A stretch of 64,000 nt of DNA from NCBI RefSeq assembly GCF_000968195.1, contig NZ_FO704550.1, positions 3,968,001 to 4,032,000 of the forward strand. The letters run 5' to 3'. The translations under genes were made by a program, and so were the position numbers. Shown here in pieces: positions 18,095-27,913 of the stretch. Below the pieces are notes generated by a model, which was not told the DNA's origin, searched no databases, and saw nothing but the letters and a program-made list of their open reading frames with translations. The DNA comes from Xenorhabdus doucetiae. GTDB lineage: Bacteria; Pseudomonadota; Gammaproteobacteria; Enterobacterales; Enterobacteriaceae. Positions within the stretch are counted from its first letter, which is position 1, and each line of letters starts with the position of its first letter.

Positions 18095-21000
18095 ATGGAA
18101 ATTAAAAAATTTAAATTATCTCCCGCGGGAAAACTCGCTGCCTCAATGGCGATTATTCTGGCAACCTGTTCCGTCAGTTTTGCCAACGGAATTACCCCTG
18201 GCGGTGACGCCGCACACAGTCCGGATGTTATCCAAGCTGATACCGGTGCAACAGTCGTGAATATCGTCGCACCTTCTGAATCAGGGCTATCACATAACCA
18301 ATATCAGGATTTCAACGTTGACCCAATGGGCGCGGTGTTCAATAACTCCCTGGAGGATGGGACATCGCAACTGGCAGGCCAGTTATCGGCCAACAGCAAC
18401 CTCAATGGGCAGGCGGCCAGTGTGATCTTAAATGAGGTGATCAGCCGTAACCCTTCGTTCTTGCTCGGCGAACAGGAAATATTTGGTATCGCTGCCGATT
18501 ATGTGCTGGCAAACCCTAACGGCATCACCTGCGACGGCTGTGGTTTTATCAATACCAATCAGGCGTCGTTGGTGGTCGGCAACCCGCTGGTGGAAAACGG
18601 GATTCTGCAAAATTTCAGTACCTTTGATAACCAGAATGCCCTGAACATCAGAAACAATGGCTTATCTCATCAGGATGTACTGAATCTGATTGCGCCCAAA
18701 ATTGATGTGAATGGTCAAGTGATCACCACCAAAGACCTCAATATCACGACGGGAAATAACAAGATTGCGGCCGATGGCAGTATTCTGGATACCCAACAAG
18801 CCAGCATGAGTGCCCTCGACAGTTATTATCTCGGCAGTATGAAAGCCGGACGTATTCGTCTGCTGAACACCGCAGAAGGAAACGGGGTCAACCTGCAAGG
18901 CAAAATGACCGCCGATAACGGCATCGATATTGAGTCTTCCGGTGATGTCAAACTGGAAGCCGCCAACCTGAAAGGCGGAGATATCAGCGTGCGAGGCAAT
19001 AATGTGCTGTCTCAGGGACGACTGAATCAATCTTCATCCGACAGCACCGGCAAGAATAATCGCCAAGGTACTTTCAGTGGCGTTTATACCGAACATAAGC
19101 AAGTCAGTGAATCCGTTGCCCGTACCCAATTGGCCGGTAAAAACATCACGCTGGTCGCCAAGCAAAACAATCACGTGATGGCAACCGATATTGACGGGGA
19201 TAATGTCACCCTGACCGGCGCCAACCTGAAATTGGAGGGTCAGCAGCTTCACCAGCTTGACCATAACACCAACGAACAATGGAAAATGTCTTGGCAGTAT
19301 GATGTCACCAATAAGAATGAAAAAACGCAGTACGAAGGCAATACCCTCAAAGCGCGTGAAAATGTTCATTTGACCGCCAGTGAAGGTAATGCTGAAATTC
19401 TTGCCAGTAAGATCCACGCCGGAAACCAGTTGTCCGTCTCTGCCCAGAAAGAGGTGAAACTGGCAAGTCTGGTGGAATCCGAAATGACTTCCGAAGAAGG
19501 CTATCAAAAGAACCATACTGCATCATTGCAAACGGGTAACTGGAAGAAGACCAATACCACGCAGAGAAGTACCGGCAATGAATTGGACGCAGGCGGCGAT
19601 TTAGGCATCAAGGCCGGAGGCAATGTGGACATTACCGGAACTCACATAAACGCGGGTAAGAACCTGATTATTTCTGCGGATCAGCAAGTCAATATTAGCG
19701 TTCAGTCCCTCGTGGATGATCAGTCCCTTGCCAAGGATAAAACCTATTGGGGCGGGATTGCGGGTGGCAGCAAGAAAGATAACCGTGATACCTCAGAAAC
19801 CCACCATATTTCCGAAGTGACGGCGGGCGGGCACTTGCTGCTGAACGGCAAAAATGGCGTCACCATTACGGGCAGTAAAGTCAAAGCCCAAAAAGGGGCC
19901 TATGTTGCAGCCCATGACGGACAGTTGACCATCGATAACGCGGTCAGCCATACGTATAAAGAGGTGGATGAAAGAAAAGGAACCATTTTCAATATCACCA
20001 AAAATACCAATCAGGAACACAATCAGCAGCAAAAATCTTCCGGCAGTCATTTGGTTTCCGATGCCGACCTGAAATTACTCAGTAATCAGGACATCAATGT
20101 CATTGGCAGTCTGACAAAAAGTGCCGGCGAACTGCAACTGAATACGTCAGGCAATATCAATATCCTGAATTATGGTGAGAAAAATCAGCACCAACAGGAA
20201 ACAACTCACCTTGACTGGCAGTATTACGCCAAGGAAATGAAAGATAAACAATATCGTGCGGGTGTGGGTTTTCATCACACGCTCGATAAACAGACCGATG
20301 AAAACACAATCCAACGCCCATCAGAATTGAATGGTGGCAATCTCACGGTAAATGCCGGCAAAAATGTCACCGTGACGGGCACTAAATTGGTCACAACCCA
20401 AGGCGATGCGAAAATTACCGGGGATAACATTGCCTTGCTGGCGGGCGAAAACAGCACTTCAACCTCAACTTCGCAAGAAAAATTGAGTAGCAGTGTATTT
20501 GTTACCGGCGGCATGGATAAACTCGGGAGTGGTGTTGAAGGAACTTACAACCGCGATGGGAAATCCCAAGGCCAAACCACGGCAGAAGTGGCAGCAACCC
20601 AAGTGACCGGCAACCTTGAGCTGAATGCAACGGGTGAATTGAAGCAACAGGGTACGAACCATCAAGTACAAGGCACCTATCAGGCCAATGCCAGCAGCGT
20701 TAAAAATGTGGCAACCGCCAATACCGAATCCAGCTCAAGGCGCCAATTACAGGTCGGTGGTGAGATCAGCGGAACGGCCGATTACAGTGCAACCACGCGT
20801 CCGGTAGAAAAAACCGCCAAGGCTGCCGCCGATAATAAACTGGATACCGCCATCACGAAGACGGATCAGCCGAATGTCGGTATTGAACTGGAAATGAATG
20901 GCAACAGCCGTTACACCCACACCCAGCAGTCCAATGCGGTGGTAACGACCATCAAGGCGGGCGATGTCAAAGTCACAACAAATGGTGATATCTATGATCA

Positions 21001-22471
21001 AGGCACGCAATACCAAGCCAATAAAGGCGGTGTCTCGCTGACTGCCGGCAGCCATACCAGTGAAGCCGCAACCCACAGCCAAAACACGCACACCGCTGAC
21101 ACCACGGGCAATGCCAGCTTGCGCGTTTACACCAAAACGGGTACAGATATCGCCGTCAGTGGCAAAGGCAGTGGCAGCCATCAGGAAACGTCCGACACCA
21201 ATACCCGCGCAGTGACCGGCAGCATCAACGCCCAAAACGGCATTCATGTTCAGGTGACCAGAGATGCCCGTTACCAAGGCACCTCAATGAATGCGGGTCA
21301 AGGTTCAACCCACGTTGATGCCGGCGGCAATATCCAGTTCAATCAAGCCACTGATCGCACGGAGAAACAAAGCAGTGGTTACAATGGTGAAATTTCCCTG
21401 ACCGTCGGAACTAACCCTGATGGTAAGAATTTCAGTGGTAGCCTCGGTGGGGGTTATAACACCGACAATCAAAGTACGACGACCGCTCAAACCAGCGATA
21501 TCACGGGTGGACAAGGTGTCAATCTGCATGCGGGCAATAACCTGGCGTTACAAGGTGCCAATGTCTCCGGCAAACAGGTCGATTTCACCGCACAGCGTGG
21601 GAAAATCGAACTGACCTCAGCCGAAGATACGGCCAACGCCAATGGCTGGAACATCGACGCTAAAGCGAAAGGAGGCATGTCCTCCACTGCCCGCAAAAAT
21701 GAAGGCGGTGATAGCGCGACAAGTAATGCGGCGGCAACCGACGATCCAGCGAACAAAATCTTCGACAACACATATAACCTCGGTGGCGAATTGAAATTTG
21801 GCGTCAACCAGCTAAATCAGACCACTCACCACAACGCTCAGGTTTCCGGCGGCAATGTCACCCTGACCAGTGCCGGAGATACGTCTCTCAAAGGCGCGAA
21901 TGTGACGGCGGATCAGGTCACGGGTAACGTCGGCGGCAATTTCAATGTCGAAAGCCGCAAAGACAGCACCCATAGCCTGAATGTGGGTCTGGATGCCGGT
22001 TTAGGTTATAGCAAAACCGTCAAAGGGGATGATCCGGCTAAAGCTGACAACGCCAAACCCGAAGAAAAGGCGCCAAGTTTGAAAGAGCAACTGCAAGCCA
22101 CGTTCAAAGGGTTCAACGGCAAACTCAAAGGCAATTACGATACGCTCGACCGGGAAGCCGTGGGTCAACAAACCACATTGACCGGCACCCAAGGGGTTAA
22201 TCTGGATGTTTCTGGTACAACATCTTTAGTGGGCGGCAAAATTGACAGCGCACAAAGTGCTGTTTCACTGAATACTGCGCAAATTAATCAACAATCTGTC
22301 GCGGGATACGATCAGGGCAAAAACTTAGGGATTAATGTACCAGGTTCCATCGCCGATTTGGCCGCCTCAGCACAAAAAGATATTTTCTCCGGTAAAGTAC
22401 CTTTTGTGAAAAATGAGAGCCACAATACTGAGCTTCCAGCAATCCACAGTGAAGTTAAAGGCCGTCAATGA
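18095..22471 (+). CDS. Two-partner secreted haemolysin/haemagglutinin TpsA (ShlA/PhlA/XhlA type)
   Basis: 1458 residues from the ATG at 18095, which has an AAAGG site and opens with a Sec signal (cleavage near residue 30); an upstream in-frame start adds 20 non-signal residues. The TPS domain has NPNGI (140-144) followed by CDGC (146-149), the ShlA-class signature. The rest is filamentous-haemagglutinin-type beta-helical repeat (repeated LxLxAGxNVxxxG units). The modest size, absence of a VENN pretoxin motif and absence of a C-terminal nuclease-like module argue against CdiA and for a pore-forming haemolysin. It is 99 nt after tpsB in the same operon and ends at a strong terminator. Confidence 0.92.
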   Translation: MEIKKFKLSPAGKLAASMAIILATCSVSFANGITPGGDAAHSPDVIQADTGATVVNIVAPSESGLSHNQYQDFNVDPMGAVFNNSLEDGTSQLAGQLSANSNLNGQAASVILNEVISRNPSFLLGEQEIFGIAADYVLANPNGITCDGCGFINTNQASLVVGNPLVENGILQNFSTFDNQNALNIRNNGLSHQDVLNLIAPKIDVNGQVITTKDLNITTGNNKIAADGSILDTQQASMSALDSYYLGSMKAGRIRLLNTAEGNGVNLQGKMTADNGIDIESSGDVKLEAANLKGGDISVRGNNVLSQGRLNQSSSDSTGKNNRQGTFSGVYTEHKQVSESVARTQLAGKNITLVAKQNNHVMATDIDGDNVTLTGANLKLEGQQLHQLDHNTNEQWKMSWQYDVTNKNEKTQYEGNTLKARENVHLTASEGNAEILASKIHAGNQLSVSAQKEVKLASLVESEMTSEEGYQKNHTASLQTGNWKKTNTTQRSTGNELDAGGDLGIKAGGNVDITGTHINAGKNLIISADQQVNISVQSLVDDQSLAKDKTYWGGIAGGSKKDNRDTSETHHISEVTAGGHLLLNGKNGVTITGSKVKAQKGAYVAAHDGQLTIDNAVSHTYKEVDERKGTIFNITKNTNQEHNQQQKSSGSHLVSDADLKLLSNQDINVIGSLTKSAGELQLNTSGNINILNYGEKNQHQQETTHLDWQYYAKEMKDKQYRAGVGFHHTLDKQTDENTIQRPSELNGGNLTVNAGKNVTVTGTKLVTTQGDAKITGDNIALLAGENSTSTSTSQEKLSSSVFVTGGMDKLGSGVEGTYNRDGKSQGQTTAEVAATQVTGNLELNATGELKQQGTNHQVQGTYQANASSVKNVATANTESSSRRQLQVGGEISGTADYSATTRPVEKTAKAAADNKLDTAITKTDQPNVGIELEMNGNSRYTHTQQSNAVVTTIKAGDVKVTTNGDIYDQGTQYQANKGGVSLTAGSHTSEAATHSQNTHTADTTGNASLRVYTKTGTDIAVSGKGSGSHQETSDTNTRAVTGSINAQNGIHVQVTRDARYQGTSMNAGQGSTHVDAGGNIQFNQATDRTEKQSSGYNGEISLTVGTNPDGKNFSGSLGGGYNTDNQSTTTAQTSDITGGQGVNLHAGNNLALQGANVSGKQVDFTAQRGKIELTSAEDTANANGWNIDAKAKGGMSSTARKNEGGDSATSNAAATDDPANKIFDNTYNLGGELKFGVNQLNQTTHHNAQVSGGNVTLTSAGDTSLKGANVTADQVTGNVGGNFNVESRKDSTHSLNVGLDAGLGYSKTVKGDDPAKADNAKPEEKAPSLKEQLQATFKGFNGKLKGNYDTLDREAVGQQTTLTGTQGVNLDVSGTTSLVGGKIDSAQSAVSLNTAQINQQSVAGYDQGKNLGINVPGSIADLAASAQKDIFSGKVPFVKNESHNTELPAIHSEVKGRQ

Positions 22472-22503
22472 GATTGATCATCATGATCAATCCTTGATCT
22501 TCG

Positions 22504-22541
22504 GTACGGTAGCCAATATTCGGCTACCGTACTTCTTTGTA
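22504..22541 (+). terminator. Rho-independent terminator of the tpsBA operon
   Basis: A perfect 11-nt stem (GTACGGTAGCC / GGCTACCGTAC) with a 7-nt loop is followed by TTCTTTGT, 33 nt after the tpsA stop. Confidence 0.85.
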
Positions 22542-22634
22542 CTCCCTCACCAGTTGCCTTTTCCATTTTGCCTGTTACTCTTTTTTCTTTCGCATACCGT
22601 TTTTTCACATATCGTTTTTTCGCCAGGGGATGTC

Positions 22635-23612
22635 ATGCCAAGTGACCATGAAAAAAGGGAGCCCTTCAATACAGGGAAGCATTTCACGCCATTAGAGAAA
22701 GGGCTGCACAGCAGTAAAAAAGCGCTTTCCGTCACCCTTCGTTTTGGCAATGCCATTCGCCGTATTCCTTTTATCGCCCACTTTATTCGGGCAGCACAAC
22801 GTTTCAACGACCGAATGGGGAGCCAGTTTGGTGCGGCCATTACCTATTTCTCGTTTCTCTCCTTAATCCCCATCCTGATGCTCTCTTTTGCCGTCGCCGG
22901 TTTTGTGCTGGCGTCCAATCCGGACTTGCTGGCACGTTTGATCAATGGCATCGCCAATAGCATCAATGATCCCGCCCTTGCCAATACATTGAAAAACAGT
23001 GTAGATACGGCGGTCAGCCAAAGAACAACGGTGGGACTGACCGGTTTGGCGATCGCGCTGTATTCAGGATTGAACTGGGTCGGCAATTTACGCGAGGCAA
23101 TACTCGCCCAATCACGGGATGTCTGGGAACGCAATCATGAAGATAAAGAAAAAATTTACTTCCAATATATTCGCGACTTTTTCTCCCTGTTCGGTCTGCT
23201 TTTTGCATTGGTCATGACCCTTTCACTGACTTCCATCGCAGGCTCTGCCCAAGCCACCCTCGTCCATGCCCTTGGATTGGAAGGCATCGATTGGCTCCGG
23301 CCGGCATGGACATCCATTGGCATGACCATTTCCATTGCAGCCAATTATTTGTTATTCCTCTGGATATTGTGGATCTTGCCGCGCCATCGTCCGGAAAGAA
23401 AAGCGCTGTTCAAAGGCACCTTAATGGCCGCCATTGGCTTTGAAGTGATCAAATATATTATGACCATGATGCTGCCACGCCTTGCCAGCTCCCCTTCCGG
23501 CGCTGCTTTTGGCTCAGTGATTGGCTTAATGGCTTTTTTCTATTTCTTCGCCCGCTTGACGCTGTTTTGCGCCGCGTGGATCGCCACCGCAGAAGAGAAA
23601 AAAGCCGAGTAA
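22635..23612 (+). CDS. yhjD: YhjD, YihY/BrkB-family inner-membrane protein
   Basis: 325 residues from the ATG at 22635, preceded by AGGGGA. The longer frame starting upstream overlaps tpsA and its terminator and is unlikely. The sequence closely follows E. coli YhjD (RIPFIAHFIRAAQRFNDRMG, QFGAAITYFSFLSLIPILM, SGAAFGSVIGLMAFFYFFAR) with about six transmembrane helices. The transport role is not firmly known; yhjD mutations in E. coli suppress Kdo/lipid A defects. It anchors the right border of the virulence block to conserved gene order. Confidence 0.95.
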   Translation: MPSDHEKREPFNTGKHFTPLEKGLHSSKKALSVTLRFGNAIRRIPFIAHFIRAAQRFNDRMGSQFGAAITYFSFLSLIPILMLSFAVAGFVLASNPDLLARLINGIANSINDPALANTLKNSVDTAVSQRTTVGLTGLAIALYSGLNWVGNLREAILAQSRDVWERNHEDKEKIYFQYIRDFFSLFGLLFALVMTLSLTSIAGSAQATLVHALGLEGIDWLRPAWTSIGMTISIAANYLLFLWILWILPRHRPERKALFKGTLMAAIGFEVIKYIMTMMLPRLASSPSGAAFGSVIGLMAFFYFFARLTLFCAAWIATAEEKKAE

Positions 23613-23690
23613 ATATCCATATATCAATAAGTCAGACTATTTTTTGCTGTACCTACTTATCTATAACAAACCCAAAAAGGAGTCATTTTT

Positions 23691-23897
23691 ATGCCATTTG
23701 TGAACATCAGAATTACCCGTGAAGGCGCCACCGCCGAACAGAAAAAACAACTGATTGAAGGTGCAACCCAATTGCTGGTGGATGTGCTTGGAAAAAACCC
23801 GGCAACAACTTTTGTGATCATTGATGAAGTAGAAACCGATAACTGGGGAATTGGGGGTAAGAACGTGACTGAATTAAGGGCTGCGGCGAAGAAGTAA
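23691..23897 (+). CDS. 4-oxalocrotonate tautomerase-family enzyme
   Basis: 68 residues. After Met removal the N-terminus is Pro (PFVNIRITREGATAEQKKQL), the catalytic base of this superfamily of small homohexameric keto-enol tautomerases. An AAGGAG site lies just before the ATG. The C-terminus retains GGKNVTELR. The substrate cannot be inferred: no aromatic-catabolism genes are nearby. It appears to be a single-gene unit closed by a small hairpin. Confidence 0.9.
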   Translation: MPFVNIRITREGATAEQKKQLIEGATQLLVDVLGKNPATTFVIIDEVETDNWGIGGKNVTELRAAAKK

Positions 23898-23925
23898 GTT
23901 GATTCTATTCATTCTAAGGGTGGAG

Positions 23926-23950
23926 CAATCCGCCCTTTGTCTCCTAAACC
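23926..23950 (+). terminator. Hairpin after the tautomerase gene
   Basis: A 9-bp stem (AAGGGTGGA / TCCGCCCTT, one G-U pair) is capped by a GCAA tetraloop and followed by TGTCT. It starts 28 nt after the stop codon; the U-tract is short. Confidence 0.55.
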
Positions 23951-24229
23951 ATGCCACTGCATAATCAGAAATGACGGTGCCTTGCGGGGAGAAAATAAAT
24001 ATATAATGAAGTACGGCAAGTATAAACCGGATTGTGTTATCAATGCTTGGAATAAGGCATGACTATAATATTAATTATTTAAGCCATAATATAAAATAGT
24101 ATCAACTTAACAATCAAAAACAAGACGTCTCTCACTCGACAATTACCTGATTTGCTCATACAATTTTTACTATAGAACAATGACCTTGCAAGAATGGATT
24201 TCAAATAAACCAAAAGGAACAAGCAACCC

Positions 24230-25072
24230 ATGTCTACATTTATCGTCAGTCGGAATAACAGAGCATTACTTAATGAAACTGTATTTTATCTTACCAAAGG
24301 TAATACGATGACATTAAAGATTGATGGTTTAAATCTTAAAACAAGAAAACATCTTAAATTTCAATCAAATAATACACTGGTATCCATTTTCCAAAGTGAT
24401 AATCATGTGTTTAGAGAACAAACCTTACAAATAACAGCATTGAATATGGGAATCAGTATTGTCAGGGCGATAGATACTAATTTAGGTTACTGCTCCTATT
24501 TTGCCCAAGGCGTCGCGGAGGATTGTTTTCCACCGTTAACTATTCATGTTTTATCTAAAATAGAAATTCCAAGAGATTTGACTGAGGAACAAAGAGCGAT
24601 GTTAATGGTGTTGTTAGCGGAAACAACGTCACCAGATACTATTGGAACAAAATATGATGAAAAAAAAGCACAAGATGCTATGCAATATATGCATGATGCT
24701 TTATTGAACAGAGTGAAATCATCTAAAGCGCATGAGCTTGATGTCCCTAAACACGGCAATAAATTCATTGGCTTAATTTCAGGTCCGAGAACAATCAAGG
24801 GTTTTAGCCAATATCCCAATATTGAGCCTAAGATACAAAAGAGAATTAACGATATGATAGCTACTGCTAACGATGGTACTCATACAAACTTTTTGGCTTA
24901 TCGTAGATTAATTAAAAATGCCATCAATATATCCAAAAGTAATAAAATCTCTAATACTGAGGTTATTGCATGGAGAACAGAAAATAGTGATTCTCCCGGC
25001 TCAAATTTCAAGAAACTGTTTTCACTACAAGGACAGGATTTTTATAAACTTTCCGATAATTATCTTAGATAA
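24230..25072 (+). CDS. Unknown AT-rich protein, possible SleB-like cell-wall hydrolase effector
   Basis: 280 residues, no signal peptide or membrane segment, base composition much more AT-rich than the flanking genes. Residues about 110-235 show a pattern reminiscent of SleB/CwlJ-type peptidoglycan hydrolases: LLAETTS with candidate catalytic Glu131, LLNRV at 158-162, then FIGLISGPRTIKGFSQYP (179-196) in the place of the VI-x-pGxF segment. The N-terminal ~110 residues are unrecognised. The next gene, 10 nt downstream, encodes an exported small protein, the layout of periplasm-acting T6SS effector/immunity pairs. The protein has no Hcp, VgrG or PAAR fusion. Function remains a hypothesis. Confidence 0.5.
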   Translation: MSTFIVSRNNRALLNETVFYLTKGNTMTLKIDGLNLKTRKHLKFQSNNTLVSIFQSDNHVFREQTLQITALNMGISIVRAIDTNLGYCSYFAQGVAEDCFPPLTIHVLSKIEIPRDLTEEQRAMLMVLLAETTSPDTIGTKYDEKKAQDAMQYMHDALLNRVKSSKAHELDVPKHGNKFIGLISGPRTIKGFSQYPNIEPKIQKRINDMIATANDGTHTNFLAYRRLIKNAINISKSNKISNTEVIAWRTENSDSPGSNFKKLFSLQGQDFYKLSDNYLR

Positions 25073-25082
25073 GAGATTATAT

Positions 25083-25622
25083 ATGAAATTTTTAATTGGA
25101 TTATGTATTATTCTGCTTTCGTTAACTGTCTCATCAAAAACAGAAAAATATGAACTGGACTTCAAAGCTTGGGAAAAGAAAGGCAGTTGGGGAATATATA
25201 ACAAAAAGCCAGATAATTATTTTAACCCTTTAAAAATAAATAGATACAAAGAGGGTTATTTACCTTCATTTAGTTATCTTATTAAAGAGTTTGATTTACA
25301 AAATGTGGTTAACCAATATTGTCTTATTGGTTATAAATGGAATAAGACAAAAGAAAATAATGAATTTGAAAGTATCATTATTTTCTGGAAAACAGCTAAT
25401 TACCTGATTGGTTGGAATTTGCCCGATGGTCAGGATGATTATAATTATAACGCTATTATATTCAGTAAGCCTTTTATTGATATCAGTGACTCTGTTGTTC
25501 CCTACAAAGAAGCAGAAGGGGCACAAGCTTTATGGGCTAAAGAAGGGGTTATTCAGATTATTGACGATTGTGAATTACATGGTCAAAAAATCACGATAAA
25601 GCCCTCCGAAGTGAAGCAATAA
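25083..25622 (+). CDS. Exported small protein, candidate immunity partner
   Basis: 179 residues from the ATG at 25083; a longer frame upstream overlaps the preceding gene and is not needed. It opens with a signal peptide (MKFLIGLCIILLSLTVSS), so the product is periplasmic or envelope-bound. The mature part is rich in Trp/Tyr/Lys (WEKKGSWGIYNKKPDNYF, FWKTANYLIGW) and has two later Cys (residues about 74 and 166) that could pair. I recognise no family. Tight linkage (10-nt gap), same AT-rich composition and periplasmic location suggest that it neutralises the product of the preceding gene; this is inference from layout. Confidence 0.55.
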   Translation: MKFLIGLCIILLSLTVSSKTEKYELDFKAWEKKGSWGIYNKKPDNYFNPLKINRYKEGYLPSFSYLIKEFDLQNVVNQYCLIGYKWNKTKENNEFESIIIFWKTANYLIGWNLPDGQDDYNYNAIIFSKPFIDISDSVVPYKEAEGAQALWAKEGVIQIIDDCELHGQKITIKPSEVKQ

Positions 25623-25631
25623 TCAATTTTC

Positions 25632-27794
25632 TCACACTTTCCCCATCAGCGGATCGCTGACGCTGTGCTCACCATTTTCCAGCCTACCAGCTAAGCGGCG
25701 GTGCCAGCCGTGCGATCCTTTTAGTGAAAGATCGTACCAGCCACCGCTGGGGCGGGTATCAAAGGTCTGGCTGTGACAGCCTCCCGCCGGCAGTTCAATG
25801 TGCCACGGTCCCCGCGACGTATAAGGGCAGCGTGCTATGGTGATCTCCACCGTTCTGTCACCCGGATTGCTCAGTACCAGTTGCAGACAGGTATCATTCA
25901 TGATTTGCCTGACTTCTGGCTGCCACTGTGCCAGTGAACCACTCAATGCACGATGAAAACCGTTGGGGCCTAGCAACCAGAGATCATAATTATCAGCCGC
26001 CTGCCAGCCATCACTGAGTGACTTACCGGCTTCGACGGTATAACGCCGCGGGATCTGATCCAGATGCAGCTTATCGTAAACGTGGAATACCACTCCCTGT
26101 TCCCCCGTGTTATGAAAGCACAGCGTCAGCAAGCGCTTATCGGGATGAGCAGAGGTTTCAACATTAAGCCGATAAGGCAACGCGCGGGAAGGACGAGTCC
26201 GTCGCCGTTGATGCGGCAAGTGCTGGTGTCCGGTCTCCGGCAAGGGTACGGGAGGTAACTTTTCCTGACTCCGACGCAAGCTGTCCGCTGTATGGCGCGT
26301 AATGGCAGGCAGGCGGGGGAGTGTTTCACGGTTGGGATTGACAAAGTTGAACGCTGAGGTGAGATCGCCGCACACGGCACGCCGCCAGGCGCTAATGTTC
26401 GGTTCGCGTACCCGAAAGCGCTTTTCCAAAAATTGTAATACCGAGGTATGGTCAAACACCTGTGAGTTAACCCAACCCCCGCGGCTCCAGGGCGACAGAA
26501 CCAGCATCGGCACCCGCGGTCCGGGGCCATAAATACGCCCATCCGGTGGCGGTTGGTACTGCGATCCCGGTGGAGCAACGTGCTGGAAGATCTCCGTGTC
26601 GAATGGGACGGTGGACTTGCCGGCAAAACTGCCATCTTCCCGTAGTGACGGCGCAGAGGGCGAAGGCATGTGATCGAAAAAGCCATCATTCTCGTCGTAA
26701 TTCACCAGCAATACCGTCTTGCTCCACACTTGCGGGTCGTCTGTCAGCGCATTGAGGATCTCTTGGGTGAACCAGCCACCCTGTACCGGGCAGGAAGGTC
26801 CCGGATGCTCACTATAAGCCGCCGGCGCGACAATCCAGCTTACCTGCGGCAACTTACCCTGCTGCACGTCAGCACGAAAACCGGCCAATATCGTCTCCAG
26901 ATCGTCACCGCTGGCCGCCGGCAGTGTGTTGCCGTTGCCCTTATACAGCGGGATCTTCTCATTCAGTTCATCACTATAGGGCACAAAGTCGCTAAAACCT
27001 TCCAGCGGTTGTGCCGGATTACCGGCCATGACGCTGGCAGCACGGTACTGGCGAAAACCAGCCAGCGGGTTATCGCCGAAGTTGTCCGGCAGGTATTGAT
27101 AAACTTTCCAGCTAATGCCGTTCTCTTCCAATCGTTCAGGGTAGGTTTCCCACGTATATCCCACCTCCGGCGAACCGGGGCTGTCCCACTCGTTGTTCAC
27201 TGCGGCAACATCAGCGGCACTGGGGCCATTTGTGCCAGTCCAGTGGAACAGACGATTGGGATCGGTGCCTGCATGAATCGAACAGTGGTATGCGTCACAC
27301 AAGGTAAAGGTATTAGCCAGAGCAAATTGGTACGGCAGCTCGGTTTGGCGGTAATAGCCCATTGAGGTCGGGGTTTTATAGGTCGGCCAGGCACTCATAC
27401 GGCCATTGTCCCAAGCGGAGTGTTCATCAACCCAGGAATGCGGCGTACTCCCGGTCCTCTGTGCATTGCCGCGCCGGCTGTCCAGATGATAAGGCAGAAC
27501 CAGCCTCCCCTTCCCTTGTTGTTGCCAGATAGTGCGACCACCGGGGAGTGGAATGGTGATACGGTCGCTGAAACCACGGACACCGGGCAGCGTACCGAAA
27601 TAATGGTCGAAGGAACGGTTTTCCTGCATCAAAATGACCACATGCTCCACATCATCAATGGTGCCGGTACGGTTGTTAGCGGGTATGGCCAGCGCTTTGC
27701 GAATCGAAGCCGGCAGCAATAAATACGCAGCGCCGATCGTGGCAGCCCGCAATATTTCTCTTCGTGAAAAACCAGTGCGTGAAAATCCGGGCAT
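25632..27794 (-). CDS. Tat-exported phosphocholine-specific phospholipase C
   Basis: 720 residues. The twin-arginine motif SRREIL (10-15) with a hydrophobic stretch to about residue 36 marks Tat export of a folded enzyme. The catalytic phosphoesterase domain follows, with ENRSFDHYFG (58-67), DAYHCSIHAGTDPNR and YDENDGFFDH. Two repeats of the family's C-terminal domain (from about 500) complete the architecture of Pseudomonas PlcH/PlcN. These enzymes cleave phosphatidylcholine or sphingomyelin and are virulence factors. It is convergent to the candidate effector pair with 9 nt between stops. No PlcR-like chaperone is adjacent. Confidence 0.93.
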   Translation of the reverse strand: MPGFSRTGFSRREILRAATIGAAYLLLPASIRKALAIPANNRTGTIDDVEHVVILMQENRSFDHYFGTLPGVRGFSDRITIPLPGGRTIWQQQGKGRLVLPYHLDSRRGNAQRTGSTPHSWVDEHSAWDNGRMSAWPTYKTPTSMGYYRQTELPYQFALANTFTLCDAYHCSIHAGTDPNRLFHWTGTNGPSAADVAAVNNEWDSPGSPEVGYTWETYPERLEENGISWKVYQYLPDNFGDNPLAGFRQYRAASVMAGNPAQPLEGFSDFVPYSDELNEKIPLYKGNGNTLPAASGDDLETILAGFRADVQQGKLPQVSWIVAPAAYSEHPGPSCPVQGGWFTQEILNALTDDPQVWSKTVLLVNYDENDGFFDHMPSPSAPSLREDGSFAGKSTVPFDTEIFQHVAPPGSQYQPPPDGRIYGPGPRVPMLVLSPWSRGGWVNSQVFDHTSVLQFLEKRFRVREPNISAWRRAVCGDLTSAFNFVNPNRETLPRLPAITRHTADSLRRSQEKLPPVPLPETGHQHLPHQRRRTRPSRALPYRLNVETSAHPDKRLLTLCFHNTGEQGVVFHVYDKLHLDQIPRRYTVEAGKSLSDGWQAADNYDLWLLGPNGFHRALSGSLAQWQPEVRQIMNDTCLQLVLSNPGDRTVEITIARCPYTSRGPWHIELPAGGCHSQTFDTRPSGGWYDLSLKGSHGWHRRLAGRLENGEHSVSDPLMGKV

Positions 27795-27913
27795 ACGTGA
27801 TTAATTTCCTGAGACGTGTTCTGAAAATAATCTCAAAGGTAATGCCCGAATATGACAGGGAGATTAAACCCAGGAAAAATTGTTCATGACTCCCCACCGT
27901 TCACTGTTTCAGG

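Noticed and set aside
20747..21277. Minus-strand open frame of 176 codons inside tpsA
   Set aside because: It is an antisense shadow of the repetitive tpsA gene with no support of its own.
18900..22000. Repeat array or CRISPR-like periodicity
   Set aside because: The repetition comes from beta-helical repeats in the tpsA coding sequence; there are no constant direct repeats with unique spacers.
18095..22471. CdiA-type contact-dependent inhibition protein
   Set aside because: No VENN pretoxin motif, no toxin-like C-terminal module, a length of only 1458 residues and no small immunity gene directly downstream; the CDGC motif and size fit the ShlA/PhlA haemolysin class.
22413..22634. Extended N-terminus of YhjD
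   Set aside because: The extra 74 residues would overlap the tpsA end and cross a strong terminator; E. coli YhjD starts at the equivalent of 22635, where a good ribosome site is present.
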